Shown here piece after piece: positions 1-10,915 of a DNA stretch of 64,000 nt. Both the position numbers and the translations under genes were made by a program. How positions within the stretch are numbered: position 1 is the stretch's first letter; each line of letters starts with the position of its first letter. Source of the stretch: Fasciola hepatica (taxonomy: Eukaryota > Platyhelminthes > Trematoda > Plagiorchiida > Fasciolidae); the NCBI GenBank assembly GCA_948099385.1, contig CANUEZ040000180.1:5416501-5480500 (forward strand), written 5' to 3'. The notes beneath the pieces were generated by a model. It worked only from the letters and a program-made list of their open reading frames with translations, had not been told where the DNA came from and searched no databases.

Positions 1-278
1 TTGCAGCTCTGAAGAAAGCAATAGTTCAAGAGTCGAGTAGAAATCAAACACACTTCCTAAGCCTACATATTCACTTCACTTTTCTGCCTTCAAGGTTCGC
101 ACATTATGTCAAATAGGCCAACAGGTTGCTCTCGGTAAAACTCTTGAGGCGCGTATACAAAACCCCGCTCCTGTGATTGCTCTTCGCACCCCAGTTACAA
201 ACTTAGTCTCTCGCTTTACTCTTCGTGCGTCGGGTGATCCGGTGTTTAGTACTCGTATACAGGCCGGCATTGGAATTG

Positions 279-281
<3 letters not shown>

Positions 282-322
<41 letters not shown>
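282..322. repeat. (TA)n microsatellite
   Basis: Uninterrupted TA dinucleotides of about 41 bases inside the left LINE copy. The Ile/Tyr runs in overlapping reading frames are products of this repeat, not of a gene. Confidence 0.95.
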
Positions 323-324
<2 letters not shown>

Positions 325-327
<3 letters not shown>

Positions 328-665
328 GTTCTGGTACAGACAACGTGCCAAAGAGACCATGGGATAGTGGGAAAACAATGCACGAGAAGATATGATAGAA
401 AAGTTGGAAAGATTCTTTTATGCAAGTTTTTCCACACACGGTATTTCGATCTTTTTTGTTCGCAACATTCGTGGTTTTCATATATGGGAGGGGAGGACGG
501 GAAGCCAACACAGCATTGACGCCACTGACTCCGGTTTCGGGCCATATCCGCGAGTGTATCAGGCCAACTTTTTTCGGTGTCATTCTTGCTCCAACACTGT
601 GGGCGACAGGGCCCCACTGAGGCTAAACGGGAAGTCAGCTTTTTTAAACTTCTCCTCCAGGTCAT
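325..665 (-). mobile_element. RTE LINE 3'-end fragment nested in another LINE
   Basis: On the minus strand this stretch encodes a typical RTE carboxyl tail (MTWRRSLKKLTSRL, then WPDTLADMARNRSQW) reading opposite to the LINE that surrounds it. The endonuclease frame of the host LINE resumes after about 665. The right-hand LINE copy (12832-13523) lacks it, so the insertion is private to the left copy. It is a 5'-truncated dead insertion. Confidence 0.6.
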
Positions 666-2838
666 CGGTTGTCCACCACGCCGCCTTTTCCAATCCTGTC
701 CATCGAGCGCGTGTGTGCAGTTCCGTTTGGCGGTTGTGCACGTGTCAATACCAACAAACTGAAGCGTCGATGCTTGTTCGTCGTGTCTGTGTATGCGCCC
801 GTTGACCGCAGTTCCTCAGAAACCAAGGATAAATTCTACCATGATTTGTCTCAGCTGCTTTGAAGTGTGTATCCCATGGACGTGGTGGTAATTGCTGACG
901 ATTTTAAAGCCCAATTTGACCGTTTTGGGGATTCCACGATTCGAAGGTCGTTTGCTATTCCAGCCGATCGCACAGACAATGGCAATCGTTTCATCCAGCT
1001 GTGCTCTGATCACTTTGTTCCTGGCGAGTACAAACTTCTGGCATAAGAAGCCGCATAGACTCACATAGCGTCCTCCTGCGTGTTCACAACGTTGGACTCA
1101 GATTACCGATATTATGACTGGTCACCGCTGGAGTACATCATTTGAGGATTATTGTTCATTTTCTGGACTTAGATTACGTCTTGGTACGTGCTCGCTTTCG
1201 TTTACGTATCGTCCGTGGTCGTATTGACGCTGAAGCCACTCGCGCAGATGCTTCGAGACGATAACCGACGATCTCCTTTTCAGGCGGAGCTGTCTACGCA
1301 GTTATCTATGTAGCCAGATATCCAAGATCCAAATGAAAGCTGGCAACAGATCAAAGTAACTTTATATGCTGCGTCCAATGCCACACAAGACTCCGGTTCA
1401 AGCAGGCTTCACAAACTATGAAGATCTTCGACGTCAGTTGCACTGTTAAATGCTCGTAGAACCGTCCCTGCGGATTCCACATTCAATGAAGTGCATAAAT
1501 ACCTAAGACGCCAACTAACCAGAAGCCTGAGAAATGATCGTGAGAAGTGGTGGGTTGCGTAATGTAGGGAAATAGAGAGGGTTGCGTCTATTGGCATTAT
1601 CCATAATGTTTACCGTTTGATGAGAGGCACCGGTCCGAGAAAGCCCAGTGGAAGTGAGTTAACCATAAAATCTAACGGTTCACTGATTCACCCTCAGGAA
1701 CGTCGTCTAGATGGTTAGGTGGGGCACTTCAAGGAACAATTCAGTTGGCCCACTTCTACAGTGGACCTTCCCAATATACCTGCCAGAGAAGCGATGCAGG
1801 TAGATATCACCTCGTCAGAGATGGAGATTATGTGGAAGATAGGTTACTTGTGAAGGTACAAAGCTGCTGGACCGAATGGGTTGTCTGTATCTTTTTTCAA
1901 GGATGAAGGCGAGCTTTGGTTTCGGAGTAAACAAAACCTCCGGATTATTTGTGCTAGTGAGCAGATTCCCAAGGAATGGTGTGAACCGATGACTGTGCTG
2001 ATTTACAAGAAAGGTAACAGGTCCTCTTGTGAAAACCACAGAGAAATTAGCTTGGTAAGTATAGCGTCTAAACTGCTCACCGGTCTTATTCTCTACCGAC
2101 TATCCAGCGCCTGCAAAATGTGTACGCGTGAGAATCAAGCCAGTTTCAGACCCGGTCATGGTTATATCGGCCACATCTTTACGCTTCTAGAAATCTTGGA
2201 GCACAGGCAAATTTGTCCTCCTTGGTTTGGTAGTGGCATTTGATTCAATGTACCACACAGTTTTCTGACTCTGTCTCTCATTGAAGGGTGTGTCAGAGAA
2301 GTATATTTCTCTTTTCCAATGCTTGTATGCAAACAGCCGAGGCCGAGTTTGTGCTTACGGTGACCTTTCCCCCGAGTTCACCACGGAAAGTGGTATTCGT
2401 CAGGATTGCCCCCTTTCACCCTCCCTCTTCAATTTTGTAATTGAATTGATTCTTGAAATAGCCCTGTCTTCGTGTGAGAATAGCGGCAAAGATCTTTACG
2501 TTGGAATACGGGGACGATATGTTCTTCTGAGTGGAGATCCAAGTAAGTTGCAAGCTTTCTCAAATAGTCTTAACAACAGTGTAACAATGATTGGGATGCG
2601 TTTTGCACGTTCGAAGTGTAAAATGTCGCTAAAGGACTGGATTGGCGCCACGCAAAATCTTGTCTTTGCAGGGGAAGCTCTAGCTGAAGGAGCTAAGTTT
2701 TGTCACGTGGGCAGTTACATCTCATTAGGTGGACAGATCTGATGAAGTATCTGGAAGGTGCGTTTGGCTTTTGCTAACCCCCGTCAACTGTGGCACCGAC
2801 GTGACATCAGATCATCCGTCAAGGATCGAGCGTACAAC

Positions 2839-2958
2839 CTGTTCAAAAAATTCGGGATTACCTCAGTTCGATCGAAATCCTGACCTACGGTCCAATTCCA
2901 GTTTATACAGCTGAACTACTCTCGGTAGCCATAAATATACGGTAGACACTTGTTTAAA

Positions 2959-2999
<41 letters not shown>

Positions 3000-3080
3000 T
3001 AGTATCAGTAGTATAAAGTGGAATTCGGCTGTATGTCAGGATTTCGACCGAATTGAGGCGATCCCAAATTTTTTGGACAG
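2839..3080. mobile_element. Foldback (MITE-like) element with microsatellite core
   Basis: Two imperfect inverted arms (2839-2924 and 2999-3080) flank a GT/GA microsatellite at 2959-3000. The outer ends are CTGTTCAAAAAATTCGGG on the left and CCCAAATTTTTTGGACAG on the right, which are near-perfect reverse complements. The element interrupts the LINE between the RT and the 3' domain, where the LINE coding resumes at TTTTATACGG. It has no coding capacity. I could not define a target-site duplication with certainty. The mirror copy is at 10794-11035. Confidence 0.75.
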
Positions 3081-3434
3081 ACTGTTCTCTCTTTTATACG
3101 GCTCAGAAATATGGCCGTTAAGGTTAGAAGATAGACAAAGGGTGTCGGTGTCTGAGCATCGATTTCTCCCGAGCATTGCCGGAATATGGTGGGAGCGCCG
3201 TATCAGCAATGCTGGGGTTAGACATAGGGTGTTGGGAACCAGAGGTCAGTCGCTGCAACAAGCACTGAATCCAAAAAGTTTGAGATGGCTGGGGCGTATA
3301 TTAAGCGTGCCCGCCGATAGACTTCCTCGGCGTGCGCTTTTCGCCGAGGCATGCAGTGATTGCAAGGTAGGTCGAGGTGGTCAGTCCGTGCCATGACAGA
3401 AAGGTATGAAAACTTGGACCAGTGGACTTAGCGA

Positions 3435-3625
3435 CTGGTGTGGGCGACCAAATCTTGAGGTTTAAACACTGCTGGCGGGATTTATCTCTCATCTGTCGAT
3501 CCACGCCCTCCATAGGCTATCCTGTCGCTCGCAAACTCGTGGGCTCGGTACTGAGCAGGTCCTGGTGCACTATCTGTCAGTGAAACTAAGCCATACATGG
3601 AACGATGTGCTAGGTCATACCCTCA
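3435..3625 (+). repeat. Dispersed repeat inserted in LINE 3' region
   Basis: This segment interrupts the LINE tail, which is continuous at 8914-8700 (-), between the words for the SGL and VGR stretches. A diverged relative lies at 60250-60410, sharing the words CTTGAGG and TCGATCCAC plus surrounding spacing. There are no coding features. It is also present in the right arm (10250-10440), so it predates the inverted duplication. Confidence 0.55.
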
Positions 3626-4215
3626 CAAGTAGGACGTGTGAGACTTCTGGGTTGGGGTCCACGCGACCCGCCTCCTAAAGGGTTGGAGACATTAAGTGAT
3701 ATGGTTGGATGACGCGGCCAGTAGCGTGGTTGCATTCGGACTCTTGCTTTGTTTTCGGCGCTTTCACAATATGCTTTACTTTATCTTGCCCTTGACTCCA
3801 CGATGCTCGAAGGTAGTAACCGAAACCAGACCGCAGAAGAGCGAGGTTTATCGAAGACTTTCGACTAGCGGCTTAGGAGCGTATCTTTTACCGAATCTCA
3901 AAGCTAACTACGAACGAAATCTCCTCGGTCGAATGAACTGAGGCACACAGCCTGAAATCAGGCACGTGTGAATATACGAATGAACCTAGAGGACTCGTGT
4001 CCGTAGACAGATGCGATTGTGTATTCTATATATCGTGGCACCGAAATAGTACCGATACGAGAAATACATGCAACAGCGAAGCAAAAAGTGGACCGCGTGC
4101 GTACAATCGGCGAAAACCGAAAGTGTGTCAAAGGCGAGGTCGATGGAAACCTCGTGAAGGTCAGTTCAGTAAAATGTGCGTAACCGAATAAAAACAGTGC
4201 AGTCAAAATTAAGCG

Positions 4216-4638
4216 TCAGAGAAGATCGTACAGAAAATAAACCCGAAATGATATCCGGACAATGTTCATTTTTTCAGAACAATTGAAGTCACTACAGGAG
4301 TCCCTCACTAGGAAGCGCGGAAAGCTTTCGAAAAATGTTAGAGAGATAAAGGCATATAAACGATACTCGTGCGCGTGCATGCATGCAGGATACGTGAATG
4401 TAGGTGTGCCGTAGGATGCAATCGGTTCATCAGAAACAACAGCCTTCGACCAAAGCTTAACCCTTAGAGCATGTGGAATGAAACTGAGCACTGAAGCATG
4501 CTCGAGACCAGTGACTGATAATACTTTTTGTACATCTTTCCAAAGATGCTCAGGTTCTACCAATGTACGCTTGTGCTCCGGATGGGTGAAGTATGCACGG
4601 TGTCTTTTCTGGACTATGTTTTGCTGAGAGCGAATCAC
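4216..4638 (-). CDS. Unidentified 140-codon frame in left arm
   Basis: An open frame, opposite in direction to the neighbouring LINE, encodes a protein beginning MIRSQQNIVQKRHRAYF and containing HPEHKRTLVEPEHLWKDVQ. I do not recognise it as a retrotransposon domain or a known family. The first ~80 codons have a balanced amino-acid composition; the rest is richer in Phe, Ser and Ile and may be non-coding read-through. The frame is preserved without amino-acid change in the right arm (9221-9643). It could be a captured host exon, part of an unrecognised element, or chance. Confidence 0.3.
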   Translation of the reverse strand: MIRSQQNIVQKRHRAYFTHPEHKRTLVEPEHLWKDVQKVLSVTGLEHASVLSFIPHALRVKLWSKAVVSDEPIASYGTPTFTYPACMHAHEYRLYAFISLTFFESFPRFLVRDSCSDFNCSEKMNIVRISFRVYFLYDLL

Positions 4639-4729
4639 TCAACCCTGTTCGGTATCGAGACGCACGCGCCACCTATTTACGTGGCGTTTTGAAGAGACTC
4701 GTGTGCCAAACTGCGAATCGTCCACAACC

Positions 4730-5147
4730 AAAATTGGCCACCATATTATCAGAAAAACACCTGCTGATACAGTTTATTTTGAAGAATTCACACAGGTCCT
4801 GCAGGGGGTCTGCCCCTGTTCAGGGCTGCTATTTCCAGGTCGCTCACATGTCTGCAAATCCTGACGCTCGGGTACTCAGTGTACCAAGAAAATTGAATGG
4901 TTTGACCGGATAGTGGCCTTCGTGTATCAAGGTTACCCAGAGGAAAGTTGTGTTCGAATGAAATGGTGGGAAGTTTATTCGTTGCCTGTTCCCTTCAACG
5001 TCGTGTTTGTGCTATTCGACTGCGATTCGATGACGCTTTCTCTAGAGTAGCACGATTTTTCACTTCCGTTGACTTCAGTAACACTGTTCAGTGGATATGG
5101 TTCTCTGTTCTGACTTCATTGTATCCCCTGGGTTTGTCTCATCCCAG
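4730..5147 (+). other. USP5 intron sequence before first visible exon
   Basis: No coding or repeat signal was recognised here. It begins exactly where the inverted duplication ends and finishes with the pyrimidine-rich acceptor TTTGTCTCATCCCAG at 5133-5147. Confidence 0.5.
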
Positions 5148-5398
5148 GGATTCGGCCACAACTGTTCCGTCGTCTGATGGGACGTCACAATCGTTCGTTC
5201 GCCACAAAACATCAACAGGACGCTTGTGAATTCCTCACATTCCTACTCGATCTTCTCGACACACAAGCACCCAGCGCGACTGGTACAAAACCGGCTCAAG
5301 TATTCAATGCTCAAGGTCAACCAGTCACCGTTCCCTACCCGAGTTCATGTGTTCGTCTCGCGATTGAGGATCGTTTCGAATGCGGGATGACTCGTAAG
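5148..5398 (+). CDS. USP5: USP5 exon: QQDA box of USP fold
   Basis: It encodes IRPQLFRRLMGRHNRSFATK followed by HQQDACEFLTFLLDLL, matching the conserved QQDAxEF box (NRQQDAQEFF in vertebrate USP5). The acceptor AG is at 5146-5147 and the exon starts in phase 1: its first two bases complete a Gly codon. It ends with MTRK in phase 0 at the donor GTGCGT (5399). An insertion rich in Pro, Thr and Gln follows the QQDA helix. This exon and the next lie in the spacer between the inverted-duplication arms. Confidence 0.9.
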
Positions 5399-6766
5399 GT
5401 GCGTTGAAATCCAGTCATGTATGCAGTTATTCATATCAGCATGAATGTGAGTGTGATCTGCCGTAATACGAGTTGGGCTTCCCTTGTATTTACGGGATAA
5501 TAACCTTACATGGCGAGATTCGCCGTACCAGACGTCTGAGGCTTCTAGGTTGGGTTCACAGTATCCACTTACTGAAGGCTTTAGACGACGTGGCCAAGTG
5601 CTGCTGCCACTGGTGTGCTTGCATTAAAAATCCTGCTTGGTTTGCACCAATTTCTTCTTATGCTTCAGTTTATTTCGTTTCTGACTGGGCGCGGTAACAA
5701 CAGAAAGCAGGGTACTAAAGGGTAAGGTCACCATTTTATTGAACAATACTGAGCTACAGCAACAGCTTCCACATCCAAAAATTCAATCGCGTATCCCCTT
5801 CTCCCTTAATAACCCTGGGCTTTGTTTCTTCAAAAGATGCCGTCATAGTTCACCCTTCTCTCCACAACTCACCATCACCGATAACAATCACGGTTTCACT
5901 AGTCATTTTGTCTCCTCTCGCACAGGTACGGTATAGCACACGCAATGAACTGGTGCTCTCTGTACCCATTCCCATGGATGCAATGACAAATCACACAGAG
6001 TACGAGGAATGGGAACGGGCTGAACGCGATGCAGCCACCTCCGGAACAAAGTTGGATCCCGCGGCCAAAATCCGTCCACGAATTCCATTCGAAGTAAGTC
6101 ACCGCTGTAAGTGATGTGACAGCGGTAGGCAGTACTTCACTGTCGTCCGGCTCGTTAACACACCTGACCGAATGTGGTTCTCCATCACTTCAAGACCTAG
6201 GGTCTGGCTGCCGGTTATCTCTGATAATGCACTGGGCCTTTGTGGCACGAAGTATGTATCTCTTCCCCTGCACTCATGAGTAAGCATATAATAAAAAAAC
6301 GTCATTTCGCCTCTGTGACTCCCTATGCTTTTTAAAAACGTCAATCTTGCTGTCTACTGGTACGCACTGTTGTAGTTCAGGTGATTTTTATATGCAAATT
6401 TGAGGGCTTTCTCAAGATCAGGGATATCCACTGCATTCTTGCTTAAGACTAGCACGTTGAAAATGGAGTTCAGTTCAGTTTAAGTCTATACAGCCATTAA
6501 CCTTGCACTTCTGTGCTCTGGTTTCCATTGCTTTCTCTCAGCATCGTACAGTAGAAGGAAAAAGAATAAGAGTACAAGGCGAAAAAAGATCCAGAAATCA
6601 AAGTGATAAGCGGAAATCATTGTTTTTCACAAATTCGGTAACAAGGAAGGCGCACGTGTACGAGTGAACGTGTATTCAGTGCAAACGTACGGCAGGCACA
6701 AGTACAGGCAAGCACGTGAAAAAGTCAACACGTCCGCAAGCTCGTGAGTCAAGGCAATATGCAATC

Positions 6767-6821
<55 letters not shown>

Positions 6822-9800
6822 TCGATAATCTGGTACAATGTACAGAGGCGTGATGCCATTCAAAAACATGAGTAATCATATATGTGGAGATTTTATGTAA
6901 GCATGTGGGCTGGATACTACCCGGTCACCTGGATCGAAGTAGATGGTTGACTTAGGGGGCCCCACCCCGAGCCTTCGACCAGAACGCCTAACCTACAAGG
7001 CAGTAGGACAGTATGAGTGTATCGTAGCCCTCTGGGAGCCGGTGACTGATTGCTCAGTTCATACGCCCTTCGGATGGGACCGAACATCCTGGATGTCCCT
7101 CCGACACAGATGCCGGTGAGCACACCATTGTACGTCTCATACGCCACCCGCAGTCGGTTTGAAATCAGGGTTTAGCCATCTCCTCTAGACTGACTATTAG
7201 TCAGCCAACTCGGTGGGGAGCGCCGGGCATTCGCTTTCGTCCTCTCACTTTAGTGGGAACACCGCCACGAGAAGGCAGTGAGTGGGGCTTCCTCAGCAGA
7301 GGCTGTAGAGAAATGCACGGTCATCTGAGAGCATTTCGGGAGGTGTTCAGGGCGAGTAGCCATCTCGGAGCCTGAAGCACCCACCCACGACGATAATGAG
7401 GTAATCGAAAGAGCAAGACAGAAGTACAATCGGGTTAGGCTGCACAAGGTCGTCCAACATGTGACACAATCTGATTGGTCAGTACTGTCCGGAACGAAGC
7501 ACGGCAAACGTCAGCTGTGTACGTGCGTCTGTTTGCGTGCGAGATTGTCTGTCTTAGCACATGCCGGTTCAGGCCGAACACAACAATCACGAAAACAAAG
7601 AAAGATTCTAAATGCAACTACACCACTGATCGCGACACCCCACCATATCACTTAATGTCTCCAACCCTTTAAGAAGCGGTTTGTGTGGACCTCAAGTCCA
7701 CTGGTCAAAGTTTTCGTATCTTTTTGCCGTGTCATGGACTGACCACCTGGACCTACCTTGCAATCACTGCATGCCTCGGAGAACAGCGTACGTCAAGGAA
7801 GTCTATGGATGGGCATGCATAACACATGTCCCAACCATGTTCATCTGCTTAGATTCAATACTTGATCCAGTATCGTCTCCACCCACCACCGTAGAGCTTT
7901 TGAACTTTTACGCAATTGTTTCACACCGAAGTCATCGGTAGAGCGCTCATATGAGATGGTACCCCATTTATCCTCAGTTTTAAACGAGTACAGTGGTCTA
8001 AGTAAAGCCTATAAATAATCATTTTTATGTTCTAAACTTTAAACGCCCACGGTGTTCTATGTTTCTAAAACTCAGTCCAATACATCCCTCCTCCTTCATT
8101 GCTAGAATGTAAAATACCAGTGTTGCCGTTGTATGCTGTAATTCATGCAAAAGCGTTTTCTTCGATAGGTACCGTCGTTGTCTTTTTTGAGACGACCTCG
8201 AGCAAGTCTCCAGGGTCAGTTTCTTGATTATTCATGATTAGCGCGGTGGATCTTGAAGATTGGGGTGTACACTCCTTCCACTTCACTCAAATACGGGCAT
8301 GTAATAAAAAAGTAGAGCAAATATCGTGATAGGTTAATTAATTAACTGAGTAGAATGCAGTAAAATGTAATGGTGCCCATCAATAATAGAGGGTGTTAAA
8401 GAGGATTGTGACGAATTGATTTTGCAGTACTATAAAGGTGTTTAATGAAGCTAATTACTTAACAGCAAATCAGGGGGATTTACGGGTCCACCCAATCAGT
8501 TTCAGTTTATTCAACCATTAACCTCGTACTTCTCTGCTCTGGTTTTGGTTCCTACCTTCCAGCATCATCCAGTAAAGGGCGAAAAAATAGAAGCATAGTG
8601 ATAAAGATCCAAAAAGTCAAAGTATCGAGGGGGAATCAAAACGACAAGGAAACAGTCCGAATGCAACTACGCCACTAACTGTGACACTTAACCATATAAC
8701 CTAGTGTCTCCAACCACTTGGCAGGCGGTTCACGTGGACCCCAACCTGGAAGTCTAACATGTCCTACGTGGCCAAGTCCACTAATCAAGGATTTCATACC
8801 TTTTTGCCATGTCATGGACTGACCACCTCGACTTACCTTCCAATCACCACCTGTCTCAGAGAACAGCGTACGTCGAGGAAGTCTATCGGCGGGCATGCGT
8901 AACACATGTCCCAACCACCTTTATCTGTTTAGATTCAGTACTTGATTCACAAACTGACCTCTGGTTCCCAACACCTTACGACTAACTTCAGCATTGCTGA
9001 TACGGTGTTCCCACCATACTCGGACAATGCTCCGGAGACATTGATGCTCGAAAACCGACAGTCTTCGTCTATCTTCTACCATCAACAGCCATGTTTTGGA
9101 ACCGTATAAATAAAACGGACATAACTACCGGTTGTGGACGATTCGCAGTTTGGCACACGAGTCTCTTCAAAACGCCACGTAAATAGGTGGCGCGTGCGTC
9201 TCGATACCGAACAGGGTTGAGTGATTCGCTCTCAGCAAAACATAGTCCAGAAAAGACACCGTGCATACTTCACCCATCCGGAGCACAAGCGTACATTGGT
9301 AGAACCTGAGCATCTTTGGAAAGATGTACAAAAAGTATTATCAGTCACTGGTCTCGAGCATGCTTCAGTGCTCAGTTTCATTCCACATGCTCTAAGGGTT
9401 AAGCTTTGGTCGAAGGCTGTTGTTTCTGATGAACCGATTGCATCCTACGGCACACCTACATTCACGTATCCTGCATGCATGCACGCGCACGAGTATCGTT
9501 TATATGCCTTTATCTCTCTAACATTTTTCGAAAGCTTTCCGCGCTTCCTAGTGAGGGACTCCTGTAGTGACTTCAATTGTTCTGAAAAAATGAACATTGT
9601 CCGGATATCATTTCGGGTTTATTTTCTGTACGATCTTCTCTGACGCTTAATTTTGACTGCACTGTTTTTATTCGGTTACGCACATTTTACTGAACTGACC
9701 TTCACGAGGTTTCCATCGACCTCGCCTTTGACACACTTTCGGTTTTCGCCGATTGTACGCACGCGGTCCACTTTTTGCTTCGCTGTTGCCACCATTTGCT

Positions 9801-10874
9801 TTCCATGTATTTCTCGTATCGGTACTATTTCGGTGCCACGATATACAGAATACACAATCGCATCTGTCTACGGACACGAGTCCTCTAGGTTCATTCGTAT
9901 ATTCACACGTGCCTGATTTCAGGCTGTGTGCCTCAGTTCATTCGACCGAGGAGATTTCGTTCGTAGTTAGCTTTGAGATTCGGTAAAAGATACGCTCCTA
10001 AGCCGCTAGTCGAAAGTCTTCGATAAACCTCGCTCTTCTGCGGTCTGGTTTCGGTTACTACCTTCGAGCATCGTGGAGTCAAGGGCAAGATAAAGTAAAG
10101 CATATTGTGAAAGCGCCGAAAACAAAGCAAGAGTCCGAATGCAACCACGCTACTGGCCGCGTCATCCAACCATATCACTTAATGTCTCCAACCCTTTAGG
10201 AGGCGGGTCGCGTGGACCCCAACCCAGAAGTCTCACACGTCCTACTTGTGAGGATATGACCTAGCACATCGTTCCATGTATGGCTTAGTTTCACTGACAG
10301 ATAGTGCACCAGGACCTGCTCAGTACCGAGCCCACGAGTTTGCGAGCGACAGGATAGCCTATGGAGGGCGTGGATCGACAGATGAGAGATAAATCCCGCC
10401 AGCAGTGTTTAAACCTCAAGATTTGGTCGCCCACACCAGTCGCTAAGTCCACTGGTCCAAGTTTTCATACCTTTCTGTCATGGCACGGACTGACCACCTC
10501 GACCTACCTTGCAATCACTGCATGCCTCGGCGAAAAGCGCACGCCGAGGAAGTCTATCGGCGGGCACGCTTAATATACGCCCCAGCCATCTCAAATTTTT
10601 TGGATTCAGTGCTTGTTGCAGCGACTGACCTCTGGTTCCCAACACCCTATGTCTAACCCCAGAATTGCTGATACGGCGCTCCCACCATATTCCGGCAATG
10701 CTCGGGAGAAATCGATGCTCAGACACCGACACCCTTTGTCTATCTTCTAACCTTAACGGCCATATTTCTGAGCCGTATAAAAGAGAGAACAGTCTGTCCA
10801 AAAAATTTGGGATCGCCTCAATTCGGTCGAAATCCTGACATACAGCCGAATTCCACTTTATACTACTGATACTA

Positions 10875-10915
<41 letters not shown>

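Larger units (their letters stand above)
1..1047 (+). mobile_element. RTE-like LINE, endonuclease region (decayed, outer left)
   Basis: This is the 5' half of an RTE-clade non-LTR retrotransposon, aligning with the better preserved copies at 13523-12832 (-) and 33100-33860 (+). It encodes pieces of the apurinic-type endonuclease, for example the segment FVVSVYAPVD near 780-810 and, after frame breaks, a degraded form of the usual GDFNAQV motif near 895-915. It is interrupted by a TA microsatellite (282-322) and by an antisense LINE 3' fragment (325-665). Several stops and frameshifts make it inactive. Unlike the sequence to its right, this part is clearly diverged from the mirror copy, so position ~1048 is the outer edge of the inverted duplication. 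It lies in a USP5 intron. Confidence 0.75.
1048..3870 (+). mobile_element. RTE-like LINE, reverse transcriptase and 3' region (left arm)
   Basis: This continues the LINE from 1-1047. The reverse transcriptase is recognisable at 1881-2243 (SCENHREISLVSIASKLLTG and ENQASFRPGHGYIGHIFTLL) and 2281-2515 (GIRQDCPLSPSLFNFVIE). The catalytic box would read YGDD instead of the usual YADD. The 3' domain (ILSVPADRLPRRALFAEA) is at 3290-3390 and the 3' UTR ends near 3870. The frame is broken by stops, by a 5-bp deletion at ~2500 relative to the right arm, by the foldback insertion 2839-3080 and by a repeat insertion at about 3435-3625. The assignment to RTE rests on the RT block and the endonuclease/3' tail pattern. 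Confidence 0.8.
1048..4729 (+). repeat. Left arm of 3.7-kb near-identical inverted duplication
   Basis: Every reading frame in this block reappears on the opposite strand in 9130-12831. Left plus right coordinates sum to 13879 up to about 2500, then 13874, then 13859 after about 4070. The two steps are a 5-bp and a 15-bp indel, both longer in the right arm. I saw only about seven single-base differences while comparing the arms by eye, so identity is above 99 percent, although no full alignment was run. The block contains the RT and 3' part of an RTE LINE, a foldback element, a nested repeat and a 140-codon frame of unknown origin. Confidence 0.93.
6094..8480 (+). other. Start of 10.4-kb USP5 intron with repeat fragments
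   Basis: This holds a LINE 3'-UTR fragment in minus orientation (about 6455-6625), a TA microsatellite (6769-6818) and another minus LINE 3' fragment (about 7590-7890). The G+C-rich stretch 6900-7500 has only short frames and no recognised product. Confidence 0.55.

Noticed and set aside
246..665. A 139-codon minus frame with Tyr/Ile run
   Set aside because: Part is a LINE 3' fragment and part is the TA microsatellite; it is not an independent gene.
1..5147. Search for the USP5 Cys-box exon
   Set aside because: No GNSCYLNS-like coding was found; the region is LINE and duplication sequence, so that exon must be outside the window.
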